In this document: one piece after another, positions 42,299-49,805 of the stretch
Layout of the letters: each line of letters opens with the position of its first letter
How positions within the stretch are numbered: position 1 is the stretch's first letter
NCBI GenBank assembly: GCA_038042195.1
Contig: JBBTET010000029.1
Span: 1 to 64,000, forward strand
Direction of reading: 5' to 3'
Source: JACRIM01 sp038042195
GTDB taxonomy: Bacteria; Planctomycetota; Phycisphaerae; UBA1845; UTPLA1
Length of the DNA: 64,000 nt
The notes under the pieces: model-generated
The model's database searches: none
Told to the model about the DNA's origin: nothing
What the model saw: only the letters and a program-made list of their open reading frames with translations
Position numbers and translations under genes: made by a program

Positions 42299-44161
42299 TC
42301 ATTCCACCAGCGAAAGATGACGCTGTTCCGCATTCCCGAAATCCGTGAGTTTCTTGGGACGGATCGCCGCGCGCAAGGCGTTGATGACCGCGACGACGTC
42401 GATGATCTCCTGGCACAGCGCGCCAGCCACCGGCGACAATAGACCGCCACTGGCGAGCGCCATCCCGACCACGCTCAGCGCCATGCCGCCCACGGCGGTC
42501 TGGAGAGCAATTCGCCGCATACGCCCGCTGATGTGAATGAACTCGTCGACTTTCTCAAGCGAGCTGTCCATGATCACCACGCCGGCGGACTCGGTGGTGA
42601 TATCGCTGTTCTGCCCAATCGCAATACCGACCGTCGCGGACATGAGCGCGGGGGCGTCGTTTATTCCATCGCCGACATACAACGTCCGTGCCCTGAGCGT
42701 CTCCGCGCGCACAATCGTCACCTTCTCTTCCGGCGTCTTTTGGGCGAAGATTTCGCTGATGCCAATTAGCTTCGCGAGATAACGCACCTCGGACTCGCGG
42801 TCTCCCGAGACAATCATGAGGCGATTGAAGCCGTGCCTGGGGTTCAGGTGCTTGATGAAGGAGACGCCTTCGATGCGCGGCTCGTCACGGAATCGGTATG
42901 CCGCTGCATAGCGGTCGTCGATCACAACGAAGCACTCGAGGCCGCCGGCATGCGCGGGCATCAAATCAATGCCCTGAATCGAAGCCTTGGCGAGCGCGCC
43001 GCGGCTCATGATTCGGACCGAATGACCTCCCACCGTGCCGCGGATGCCCTGACCTGGCGGTTCGCTGACCTCCGTCACCTCCTGAAGGGGAGTGCTCGCG
43101 GCCTCGGCCGATGCGAGAACCGCACGAGCCAATGGATGCTTCGAGTAGCGCTCCAGACTCGCAACCAGGCCGAGGACGTGTGCCGCGTCAGCGTCCGGGG
43201 CCGTGATCTGATCCGTGAGGCGCGGTCGGCCGTAGGTGAGCGTCCCCGTCTTGTCAAAGATTGCCGTCCGACAGGTCGCGATCGTCTCCAAGACAATCGG
43301 GGTCTTCACGATGATTCCGCGCCGGGCGCAGAGCGAAATCGCGCCGATAATGGCGACCGGTATTCCGATGAGGAGCGGACAAGGCGTCGCAACAACGAGC
43401 ACGGCCAGGAAGCGGTGGGATTGCCCGCTTATGACCCACGCGCCCAGCGCGATCAGTACCGCCAGCGGGGTATAGAACGCACCCAGCGTGTCACCCAGCC
43501 GACGCATCCTCGGACGATTCTGTTCGGCGGAGCGCATGACTTCCATGATCTTCGCGTAGCGTGAATCGGCCGCCGGGCGCGTCGCACGGATGGTCAGCGA
43601 GGATTCGCCATTGATCGCACCGGAGATTACCGTCGAGCCGGGTGTCTTGGACATCTGGAACGGCTCGCCGGTCAGGAATGACTCGTCCATGACCCCGCGC
43701 CCCTCGGTTACGGTACCGTCCACCGGACAGATGTCGTGGGGGAAGATGACGAGCGAGTCACCGATCACCACGTCTCTGAGAGGTACGTCCACCGTCTGCC
43801 CGTCCTGGCGCCGGTGCGCGATCGACGGCATTCGCTTCGCCAGCGCCCGGAGGACAGATGAGGCACTGCGGACGGCGTAGCTTTCCAGTGCCGCTCCGCC
43901 CGAAAGCATGAGCACCACGAGCGCACCCGCAAGGTATTCGCCGAGCAGCACGGCCGTCACGATCGAGATTCCGGCGAGGAGGTCGGAACCGAACTGGAGC
44001 TTCACGACTTTGATCAATAATTCGTAGACGAGAGGAATCCCACCGAATGCCAGAACGATCCACAGCGGGATCTGGTAGGTCAGGGCTTCGCTGTGTACGG
44101 CGAAGCGGAAAATAAGATGCAGCGCGATCCCTGTCAGCGTCGCGCCGGCGATGATCAGCAT
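42299..44161 (-). CDS. P1B-type metal-transporting ATPase with TPC motif
   Basis: The frame opens at a GTG (44203) inside the flanking repeat, but the ATG at 44161 begins the real hydrophobic N-terminus (620 residues). No N-terminal metal-binding domain is present. The actuator has VMDESFLTGEP, the sixth-helix metal motif is ATPCPLLIG (TPC, where Cu and Zn/Cd pumps have CPC), phosphorylation is at Asp in FDKTGTLTYG near 301, and the ATP-binding hinge is VGDGINDAPAL. It should export a divalent or monovalent metal from the cytoplasm; the TPC form does not identify the metal. It is bounded by inverted 18-bp repeats and lies inside the duplicated trpA region, so it looks inserted. Confidence 0.9.
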   Translation of the reverse strand: MLIIAGATLTGIALHLIFRFAVHSEALTYQIPLWIVLAFGGIPLVYELLIKVVKLQFGSDLLAGISIVTAVLLGEYLAGALVVLMLSGGAALESYAVRSASSVLRALAKRMPSIAHRRQDGQTVDVPLRDVVIGDSLVIFPHDICPVDGTVTEGRGVMDESFLTGEPFQMSKTPGSTVISGAINGESSLTIRATRPAADSRYAKIMEVMRSAEQNRPRMRRLGDTLGAFYTPLAVLIALGAWVISGQSHRFLAVLVVATPCPLLIGIPVAIIGAISLCARRGIIVKTPIVLETIATCRTAIFDKTGTLTYGRPRLTDQITAPDADAAHVLGLVASLERYSKHPLARAVLASAEAASTPLQEVTEVSEPPGQGIRGTVGGHSVRIMSRGALAKASIQGIDLMPAHAGGLECFVVIDDRYAAAYRFRDEPRIEGVSFIKHLNPRHGFNRLMIVSGDRESEVRYLAKLIGISEIFAQKTPEEKVTIVRAETLRARTLYVGDGINDAPALMSATVGIAIGQNSDITTESAGVVIMDSSLEKVDEFIHISGRMRRIALQTAVGGMALSVVGMALASGGLLSPVAGALCQEIIDVVAVINALRAAIRPKKLTDFGNAEQRHLSLVE

Positions 44162-44190
44162 TCGGAAACTAGGGGCGGAACTAGGGGAAC

Positions 44191-44208
44191 TAGGGACAGT
44201 CACCTATT
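44191..44208. repeat. Inverted copy of the 18-bp repeat flanking the ATPase
   Basis: TAGGGACAGTCACCTATT, the exact reverse complement of 42026-42043 and 42063-42080. To its left are three iterations of an AACTAGGGG-type unit (44167-44196). Its position between trpA and the ATPase start makes it the right boundary of the inserted segment. The string resembles repeats I recall scattered in planctomycete genomes. Confidence 0.92.
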
Positions 44209-44231
44209 AATTCTCCACTCTTGACCGAACA

Positions 44232-45035
44232 TTAGGAGGTCAGTGATCGCACCTGATCCACGGTTCCTCGCAGCAGCTCCTGTCTTGAAACGCCTGTTGA
44301 ATGTGCCTCCGCCATTCGCCGAACGATGGCGCTCCCTACGATCGCTCCGTCGGCATAGGAGCACACCTCGCGTACATGGGCCGGCTGACTGATTCCGAAT
44401 CCGACGAGGACGGGTCGTCCCGTAGTCGTCTTGATTTGCCGGACCTGTGCCGAAAGGTCCACCGGTAGTGCGTCGCGTTGGCCGGTCACGCCCTGCACCG
44501 ACACGTAATACAAGAATCCGCTGGCCGCATCGGCGATACGCCTACGACGGTCGGCCGGCGTGGTCGGCGCGATCAACATGCACAATCGAAGATGTGCCTT
44601 GTCGCAGGCCTTTGATAGTGTTGGGGCCTCTTCCAACGAGAGGTCGGGTACTATTAACCCGTCAAAGCCAGACTCCGCCGCACGAGTTACGAACAGATCA
44701 ACGCCGCGTCGATACACGATGGAAGCCGAGACCATCGCGACAATCGGATACGCCACGCCGTTGCGCCGCGCGGTTCGGACCATGTCAAAGATATCATCCA
44801 CTCGAAGCCCGGCCGTGAGCGCATGAGTGAATGCCGCCTGTATCACCGGTCCATCCGCGATCGGATCGGAGAAGGGGAATCCAAGCTCGACACCACGGAT
44901 CGGCAGTTCGGCCATTGCACGCAACAACTCGCAGGTCGTCGCAATGTCCGGATATCCCGCCGCGAGAAACGGCCACAGTCCCGGCGGCGATCCGCGCAGC
45001 GCGGCGTCGATTCGATTTTCCACGTCATGCCCCAA
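44232..45035 (-). CDS. trpA: Tryptophan synthase alpha subunit
   Basis: 267 residues, complete. It cleaves indole-3-glycerol phosphate to indole for the beta subunit. GVELGFPFSDPIADGPVIQ holds the catalytic Glu and Asp, GFDGLIVPDLSLEEAP and the phosphate-binding VGFGISQPAHV and YADGAIVGSAIVR follow. It overlaps the trpB stop by 11 bases. The last 115 codons are present a second time at 41668-42021 with about 88 percent identity at protein level, so this gene may be a product of recombination with an incoming trpA. Confidence 0.97.
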   Translation of the reverse strand: MGHDVENRIDAALRGSPPGLWPFLAAGYPDIATTCELLRAMAELPIRGVELGFPFSDPIADGPVIQAAFTHALTAGLRVDDIFDMVRTARRNGVAYPIVAMVSASIVYRRGVDLFVTRAAESGFDGLIVPDLSLEEAPTLSKACDKAHLRLCMLIAPTTPADRRRRIADAASGFLYYVSVQGVTGQRDALPVDLSAQVRQIKTTTGRPVLVGFGISQPAHVREVCSYADGAIVGSAIVRRMAEAHSTGVSRQELLRGTVDQVRSLTS

Positions 45036-46245
45036 GATCAGTCCCCCTCAAGCGCGCCACCTCGACGCAGTCCTTGTCCCCCCGACCTGACAAGTTGATC
45101 ACGACAGTCTGATCTCTGTTCAACTCCGGCGCAATCTTGACGACATGCGCCACGGCGTGGGCGGTCTCCAAGGCCGGAATGATTCCTTCGGTCCTGCTCA
45201 ACATCTCAAAGGCATCGAGTGCTTCATCGTCTGTTGCCGACACGTACTCGACGCGCCCGCTCGTCGCCCAGAAGGCGTGCTCCGGCCCGACGCCGGGATA
45301 ATCCAGACCGGCCGACACCGAGTGTACCTGGGACGTTTGCCCGTCCTCATCCTGCAATACGATGGTCTCCATTCCATGCAGCACGCCGGGCTTGCCGCGC
45401 GAAATCGTGGCGCTGTGCCGCTTGTCCAACCCTTCGCCGGCGGCCTCGACTCCGATGAGGCGCACGCTTTTGTCCTCTATGAAGGGATGAAAAATTCCGG
45501 CCGCGTTGCTGCCGCCGCCGACGCAGGCCGTCACGATGTCGGGCAGCTTTCCCGTTGCCTCGAGCACCTGTTGCCGCGCCTCGCGCCCGATCACTGATTG
45601 CAGTTCCCGCACGATCATCGGAAACGGATGCGGCCCCATCACTGATCCGATGATGTAATGGGTCTTCTCGACGCTGGCGATCCAGTCGCGCATGGCTTCA
45701 TTGATCGCGTCCTTCAACGTCTTCTGCCCCGACTGCACCGCCATGACCTTTGCCCCCATCAATTCCATTCGGTAGACGTTGAGCCGTTGCCGACGAACGT
45801 CTTCGGCCCCCATGTAGACGACGCATTCAAGCCCAAATACCGCCGCCGCTGTCGCAGTGGCGACACCATGTTGCCCCGCGCCCGTCTCCGCGATGACGCG
45901 CGACTTGCCCATGCGCCGCGCCAGCATGGCCTGCCCCAGTGTGTTGTTGATCTTGTGCGCCCCGGTGTGGTTCAGGTCTTCGCGTTTGAGAAAAATCCGC
46001 GCACCGCCAAGTTGCTCGGTCAGTCGCTGGGCGAAATAAAGTGGACTTGGCCGACCGACATAATCCGTCAGGTACCGCTCCAGCTCAGCCCAGAATGCTC
46101 CATCCACCTTGGCCTCGGCGTAGGCGTTTTCCAACTGATGGACCGCCGCCATCAGCGTTTCCGGCACGAATTGGCCACCAAACTGGCCGAATCGACCGGC
46201 CGCGTCGGGCCAAGCGGAGTAAGGGGTGGTGGTGTGGAAAGGCAT
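45025..46245 (-). CDS. trpB: Tryptophan synthase beta subunit
   Basis: 406 residues. The frame extends far upstream, overlapping the ACT gene on the other strand, but the ATG at 46245 with GGAG 6 bases upstream begins the usual MPFHTTTPYSAWPDAAGRFG then QFGGQFVPETL. The PLP Lys is in LNHTGAHKINNTLGQ, with GAGQHGVATA and VGGGSNAAGIFHPF binding cofactor and serine. It joins indole and serine to tryptophan in the alpha2beta2 complex. First gene of trpBA; no trpC, trpF or trpE nearby. Confidence 0.97.
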   Translation of the reverse strand: MPFHTTTPYSAWPDAAGRFGQFGGQFVPETLMAAVHQLENAYAEAKVDGAFWAELERYLTDYVGRPSPLYFAQRLTEQLGGARIFLKREDLNHTGAHKINNTLGQAMLARRMGKSRVIAETGAGQHGVATATAAAVFGLECVVYMGAEDVRRQRLNVYRMELMGAKVMAVQSGQKTLKDAINEAMRDWIASVEKTHYIIGSVMGPHPFPMIVRELQSVIGREARQQVLEATGKLPDIVTACVGGGSNAAGIFHPFIEDKSVRLIGVEAAGEGLDKRHSATISRGKPGVLHGMETIVLQDEDGQTSQVHSVSAGLDYPGVGPEHAFWATSGRVEYVSATDDEALDAFEMLSRTEGIIPALETAHAVAHVVKIAPELNRDQTVVINLSGRGDKDCVEVARLRGTDLGA

Positions 46246-46356
46246 GGTCGGCTCCGTTGGTGGAAGGGGCATGATAGATCGTGCCCGAAAATGTTTCCAA
46301 AACGGCCCCGAGGTCATTATTCTGGTGCCGTAGGTCAACCGATAAAGGTCTTTGTC

Positions 46357-46836
46357 ATGGCCACTCGCTCGTTTGAAACTGCGGAAACTTTCCATCCGCC
46401 CGTTGTGCGTCAGATCTCGATCTTTCTGGAAGATCGCGTCGGTGCGTTGCTGCGTCTCTTTCGTTGTTTCGAGGGGACCGACGTGAAGGTCGTCGGCATG
46501 TCGGTGGTTCACGCCATCGACTGCGCCATCATCCGCCTGATCTGCGACCACAACGACAAGGCGATTGAAGTGCTCAAGGCTGAGCAATTCCCGCTGACGA
46601 CCTCCGAGCTGGTCGTTGTCGAGGTGCCGCATGGTCACGGCTTGATGTCGATCTTAAGCGCCCTACTCGTCGGGGAGGTGAACATCGACTACGCCTATCC
46701 GCTTCTGGCCCGCCCGACCGGCCGCGCCGCAATCGCCATCCATACACAAGACCTGGAGACCGCTATCGGCGTCCTTCGCTCGCGCAAGTTCGCCGTCCTC
46801 TCCGAAGACGACCTCGGCGAAGGCGGCGTTCGCTAG
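46357..46836 (+). CDS. Double ACT-domain protein
   Basis: The frame opens at 45658 over trpB, but the coding part begins at the ATG at 46357 (159 residues, AAAGG upstream). Two tandem ACT domains can be seen: RQISIFLEDRVGALLRLFRC with KVVGMSVVHAIDCAIIRLIC, and VVVEVPHGHGLMSILSALLV with VNIDYAYPLLARPTGRAAIA. ACT domains bind amino acids and regulate enzymes. Stand-alone pairs are of unknown target. Its start faces the trpB start, and 111 bases separate them, so a regulatory link with tryptophan synthesis is possible. Confidence 0.85.
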   Translation: MATRSFETAETFHPPVVRQISIFLEDRVGALLRLFRCFEGTDVKVVGMSVVHAIDCAIIRLICDHNDKAIEVLKAEQFPLTTSELVVVEVPHGHGLMSILSALLVGEVNIDYAYPLLARPTGRAAIAIHTQDLETAIGVLRSRKFAVLSEDDLGEGGVR

Positions 46837-46916
46837 CCCTCGGCTGCCTATTTCGATCCAGGCCCGCCCGATTTGAGCCGCCACCCTGATCTAGTATGAT
46901 GATGCTGACAGACCCC

Positions 46917-46989
46917 GGGCGATTAGCTCAATTGGCAGAGCACCTCGTTTACACCGAGGGGGTCACAGGTTCGAGTCCTGTATCGCCCA
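46917..46989 (+). tRNA. tRNA-Val (anticodon TAC)
   Basis: 73 bases fold as a cloverleaf: acceptor GGGCGAT pairs with ATCGCCC, the D arm has GCTCAATTGGCAGAGC, the anticodon stem is CCTCG/CGAGG with loop TTTACAC, giving TAC, and the T arm is ACAGGTTCGAGTCCTGT. The discriminator is A and no CCA is encoded. The integrated element begins in its 3' part, which is kept intact by the attL copy. Confidence 0.97.
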
Positions 46990-48270
46990 ATCTTCATTAT
47001 GGACACTAGATTCCTTGAATGTCCCACAATGGACATTTCCAATGTTTTCGGGGGTTTCATGCTTCGGCTTCGGGTGCCCGGTCCTGCCCGGTCCACCACT
47101 TACCGCCGGTGACTGCTGTACATTTTGCTGCGCCTGTCCCGTGTCCGTCGCCCGCCGGAAGTCGGCGTTAAGGTCCACGGACGTAGCGTAGTGCTCGGCC
47201 GCGATGGTCGGGCTGTTGCCGATCCACTTGCAAACGGTCGCAAGGTCATACTCCCGCATTAGCTCCGTCTCACGGCTCGCCCGCAGATTGTGGAAGAGCC
47301 TCGGCCACGGCGTCGCCCCGGTGCGTCGGATGATCCGCTCAAAGTGCTGCCCCAGATTCAGAGAGCCGAGCCGATGCTTGGCGATCACATACTCCGTACC
47401 GTCGGGGGCTTCGGCGAAGAGCTGTAGCAACAGCCCCCGCAACTCTGGAAAAAGCGGGATGATCCGATGGGCGCACTTTTCGATATGGGCCAGCTTCGGA
47501 CAGGTGACGCGGATCGTGCCCCGGTGAAAGTCCACGTCGCCCCATCGCAAGGCGTATGGTTCCGACGGCGTGCGCAGTCCGCCATACCGACACAGGGCGA
47601 TGATCGTTTTCCATTCCGTGTCCGGTGCCTCGGCAATCACCCTGTCGATCACTTCGCGGGGGATGAACGCCTTGCGGGTGTCATTCCGTTGGTGCCCGGC
47701 CTTGATCCCGTCGAATGCGTTTTCACTTGCCAGCTTCCAGCGGATTGCCCGCCGCCACATGGTCCGGGCCGCGATGATCCGCCGGGCCACGGTTGCCGGT
47801 GCCAGCTTCGGAGAGGTCTTTTCATTGGCCCCGGCCAGCCACGCCCGGAAGCCGTCGGCGTCGGCCGCAGTGATGCTCCGAATCGGTCGTGTGGTCGTGA
47901 AGTGCTCTTCGAGGTTGCGCCGTGTATGCCCGTAGAAAACGCGGGTAGCGGGCTTCCCGTGCATCGTCTCGAAGAAATGGGCCAGGAAGTCGCCCAGCGT
48001 CGCCTGAGACGTTCCTACGCCCTCTGCCAGTCCCGCCGCTCGAAGGCGGGAGAGCATCGCATCATCCATTTGTCCGAGCCACTTCGAGGTTTCGGCATCG
48101 TGCGGCCGTCGGGCCAGCCGGTCGGCGATGATGCTTTCAATCTTCGCCTTCCACGCCTCGGCCACTTTGCTACTAACGCGCCCGAGCCGGATTGTCTTTC
48201 GGGGCGCGTTGGGGGCGGGCGCGAAGTCGATTCGTTTCAAGCCGCCTGAATAGTTCACAATCGAAGCCAT
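46963..48270 (-). CDS. int: Tyrosine recombinase (integrase) of the tRNA-Val element
   Basis: 435 residues, ATG at 48270 after AAAGGTGG. An N-terminal SAM-like core-binding domain (about 90-190) precedes the catalytic domain: Arg in YGGLRTPSEPYALRWGDVD, a Lys in VTCPKLAH, HxxR in LFHNLRASRE, and Tyr in IAAEHYATSVDLNADF near 370. A Pro/Gly/Gln-rich tail follows. The last residues (DWAIQDSNL) and the stop are encoded by attL inside the tRNA, so the gene end changes on excision. It catalyses site-specific integration and, with the small HTH protein, excision. Confidence 0.95.
   Translation of the reverse strand: MASIVNYSGGLKRIDFAPAPNAPRKTIRLGRVSSKVAEAWKAKIESIIADRLARRPHDAETSKWLGQMDDAMLSRLRAAGLAEGVGTSQATLGDFLAHFFETMHGKPATRVFYGHTRRNLEEHFTTTRPIRSITAADADGFRAWLAGANEKTSPKLAPATVARRIIAARTMWRRAIRWKLASENAFDGIKAGHQRNDTRKAFIPREVIDRVIAEAPDTEWKTIIALCRYGGLRTPSEPYALRWGDVDFHRGTIRVTCPKLAHIEKCAHRIIPLFPELRGLLLQLFAEAPDGTEYVIAKHRLGSLNLGQHFERIIRRTGATPWPRLFHNLRASRETELMREYDLATVCKWIGNSPTIAAEHYATSVDLNADFRRATDTGQAQQNVQQSPAVSGGPGRTGHPKPKHETPENIGNVHCGTFKESSVHNEDWAIQDSNL
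46969..46992. repeat. attL, 24-bp direct repeat in tRNA-Val
   Basis: GTTCGAGTCCTGTATCGCCC plus AATC, identical to 54410-54433. It covers the T arm and acceptor 3' side of the tRNA gene. Sequence diverges on both sides, so these are the exact limits of identity. Confidence 0.95.
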
Positions 48271-48504
48271 GATGATCCACCTTTCGCAATTCGACTCTAC
48301 CCGATCCGCAGTCCCGTCCGCGCTTACAAACCGCCGCGATTCTCCCAGTCGCCCACGCCGTGCCGCCGCGCATTCTTTTTCTTTGCGTCCCTGACCACCA
48401 AGTAAAGGGACGCATTCTGTCCTTTATGGGATGGGGGGCATCCACGCCCCCAGTAACGGGCGCGCCATGCCCCCAGTAAAGGGGACACCCACGCCCCCAG
48501 TCGA
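48271..48504. other. Intergenic region with iteron-type repeats
   Basis: 234 bases between the winged-helix gene and the integrase. It holds the repeats at 48442-48501 and should contain the integrase promoter. A 178-residue overlapping frame (48173-48709) was rejected as a shadow. Confidence 0.55.
48442..48501. repeat. Three iteron-like 13-bp repeats
   Basis: CCACGCCCCCAGT at 48442-48454, CCATGCCCCCAGT at 48465-48477 and CCACGCCCCCAGT at 48489-48501, with start spacings of 23 and 24 bases, about two helical turns. A related AGTAAAGGG(G)AC string recurs at 48399 and 48474. Equal phasing beside the replication genes is typical of origin iterons or integrase arm sites. Confidence 0.8.
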
Positions 48505-48894
48505 TCATGGCGGAATCCATCCGATCACCTTGTAGGTCGATGGCCCGCGTCGGAGGTTCCCGCGTTCGATCACCTTTACCAGTCCTCGGGATATCAGGGC
48601 CACAAGTGCTCGCTTGACCGTCTTCACGTTCACTCCGGCCCGCCGTGCTATGTCCGTTTGCCCGGTGCGTGAAACGCCGTCCCGACAGTCCCTCCATAGC
48701 AGCATCCAAACTCGCAATTCGGAGCCGGTTAAGTCCCGCATGGTCCGGTCACAAAACGGATTGAAAACCGCAAACCGGCCCGCGCCCTTTCGTCGCCCAG
48801 TCTGACCGTTGGTCGTGGAGCCTTGACCACTTCGAGGGGGGGTATCTCCCGGCAGTTCCCCACCAACGGGAATGATCGGTGATGAGACTTTCAT
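48505..48894 (-). CDS. Winged-helix DNA-binding protein of the element
   Basis: 129 residues, ATG at 48894 overlapping the helicase stop by 4 bases. Residues about 50-115 form a winged HTH: MRDLTGSELRVWMLLWRDCR, then QTDIARRAGVNVKTVKRALV and a wing LVKVIERGNLRRGP. Such proteins in phages and plasmids bind origins or act as regulators (replication initiator-type wHTH). It ends 4 bases before the iteron cluster, so it is the best candidate to bind it. The N-terminal 45 residues are low complexity. Confidence 0.8.
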   Translation of the reverse strand: MKVSSPIIPVGGELPGDTPPRSGQGSTTNGQTGRRKGAGRFAVFNPFCDRTMRDLTGSELRVWMLLWRDCRDGVSRTGQTDIARRAGVNVKTVKRALVALISRGLVKVIERGNLRRGPSTYKVIGWIPP

Positions 48895-49805
48895 TCGGCG
48901 TCGCCCTCGTTGGCGTCTGCCGCCGCCGTTTCATTCCACATGGCCGCAAGGTGTTGCCTTGCCTCATCACCCTCCGAAGTTCCTGCGCTGAATCGTTGCC
49001 TCGGCTTGTCGAACGTGAGGGCCAGGTCGCCACACTCACCGTAACGCGATTTCAATTGCCGCAGTACCACGACGTCGGGAGTCTTGCCCGGTACGATGAT
49101 GTAGGCATCGTCGGCCCCGTATTCCAATTCGCCGGATTCCTTAAATGATGCGAGGTTAAGCCCATCGCCGGTGTACGAATTGCGCCCTCGGCTGTCCTTT
49201 GTCCGCCCCACGGCCGACACCACGATGAGCGATTTCCGTTGGTCTGCAAACTGCCGAAGGAAATCCATCGTCGCGTTAATCGCGGTCCGGCCGTCTGCAT
49301 GATCCCCCGGCGGCCGGATGCGCTGGAGATAGTCGAGCACGATCACGTCTGCATTGATGGCGTCCACCGTCGCCGCCGTGTTTTCTAGGTCGAATGGCGG
49401 CCGGACAAACGCAAGGCGATCCGCAATCGCTTCGAGGGTGGCGATACCAGCGTCGATCCGTTCTGCATGTTCCGCCGTCAATCGGCGATGGCGAATCGTC
49501 GTGAGGTCCACGCCGGATACTCGGGCGAGTTGCCGGTCGAGTAGAACCAACGGGGGCATTTCGACATTGCAGACGCACGCCCTTAACTCCGGCGACAACC
49601 GCAAGGCGTCAATGATGAGTTGCATCGTGAACGCCGACTTGCCCGCGCCCGGGGCACCACCGATAAGCGTCACAAGCCCCGGACCGATTTCGATTTTCGC
49701 CAGCTCGCCGACGCCGCACGGAAACAACGTCGGAGCCTTGCCGGTGTGAATGTCATCGCGCCATGCGTCGAGCACGTCGGAAGCCGTCTGATATCGTGCA
49801 TCCAT
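48891..49805 (-). CDS. DnaB-like replicative helicase (C-terminal domain type)
   Basis: The ATG at 49805 overlaps the primase stop as TGATG (304 residues). It is a RecA-fold ATPase: Walker A IGGAPGAGKSAFTMQL, NVEMPPLVLLDRQLARVSGV as in DnaB motif H1a, Walker B VIVLDYLQRI and a late SFKESGELEYGADDAYII with the arginine-finger region. The N-terminal DnaB domain is absent, as in short phage and plasmid helicases (RepA type). It unwinds DNA for element replication. Position between primase and wHTH genes in one operon supports this. Confidence 0.88.
   Translation of the reverse strand: MDARYQTASDVLDAWRDDIHTGKAPTLFPCGVGELAKIEIGPGLVTLIGGAPGAGKSAFTMQLIIDALRLSPELRACVCNVEMPPLVLLDRQLARVSGVDLTTIRHRRLTAEHAERIDAGIATLEAIADRLAFVRPPFDLENTAATVDAINADVIVLDYLQRIRPPGDHADGRTAINATMDFLRQFADQRKSLIVVSAVGRTKDSRGRNSYTGDGLNLASFKESGELEYGADDAYIIVPGKTPDVVVLRQLKSRYGECGDLALTFDKPRQRFSAGTSEGDEARQHLAAMWNETAAADANEGDAE

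Noticed and set aside
45658..46356. Upstream extension of the ACT protein frame over trpB
   Set aside because: The residues are shadow sequence of trpB; the ACT fold starts after the ATG at 46357.
48173..48709. A 178-residue minus-strand frame over the wHTH end, iterons and integrase start
   Set aside because: It overlaps two better-supported genes, has an Arg/Gly-rich composition and arises from the repeat region; no ribosome binding site.
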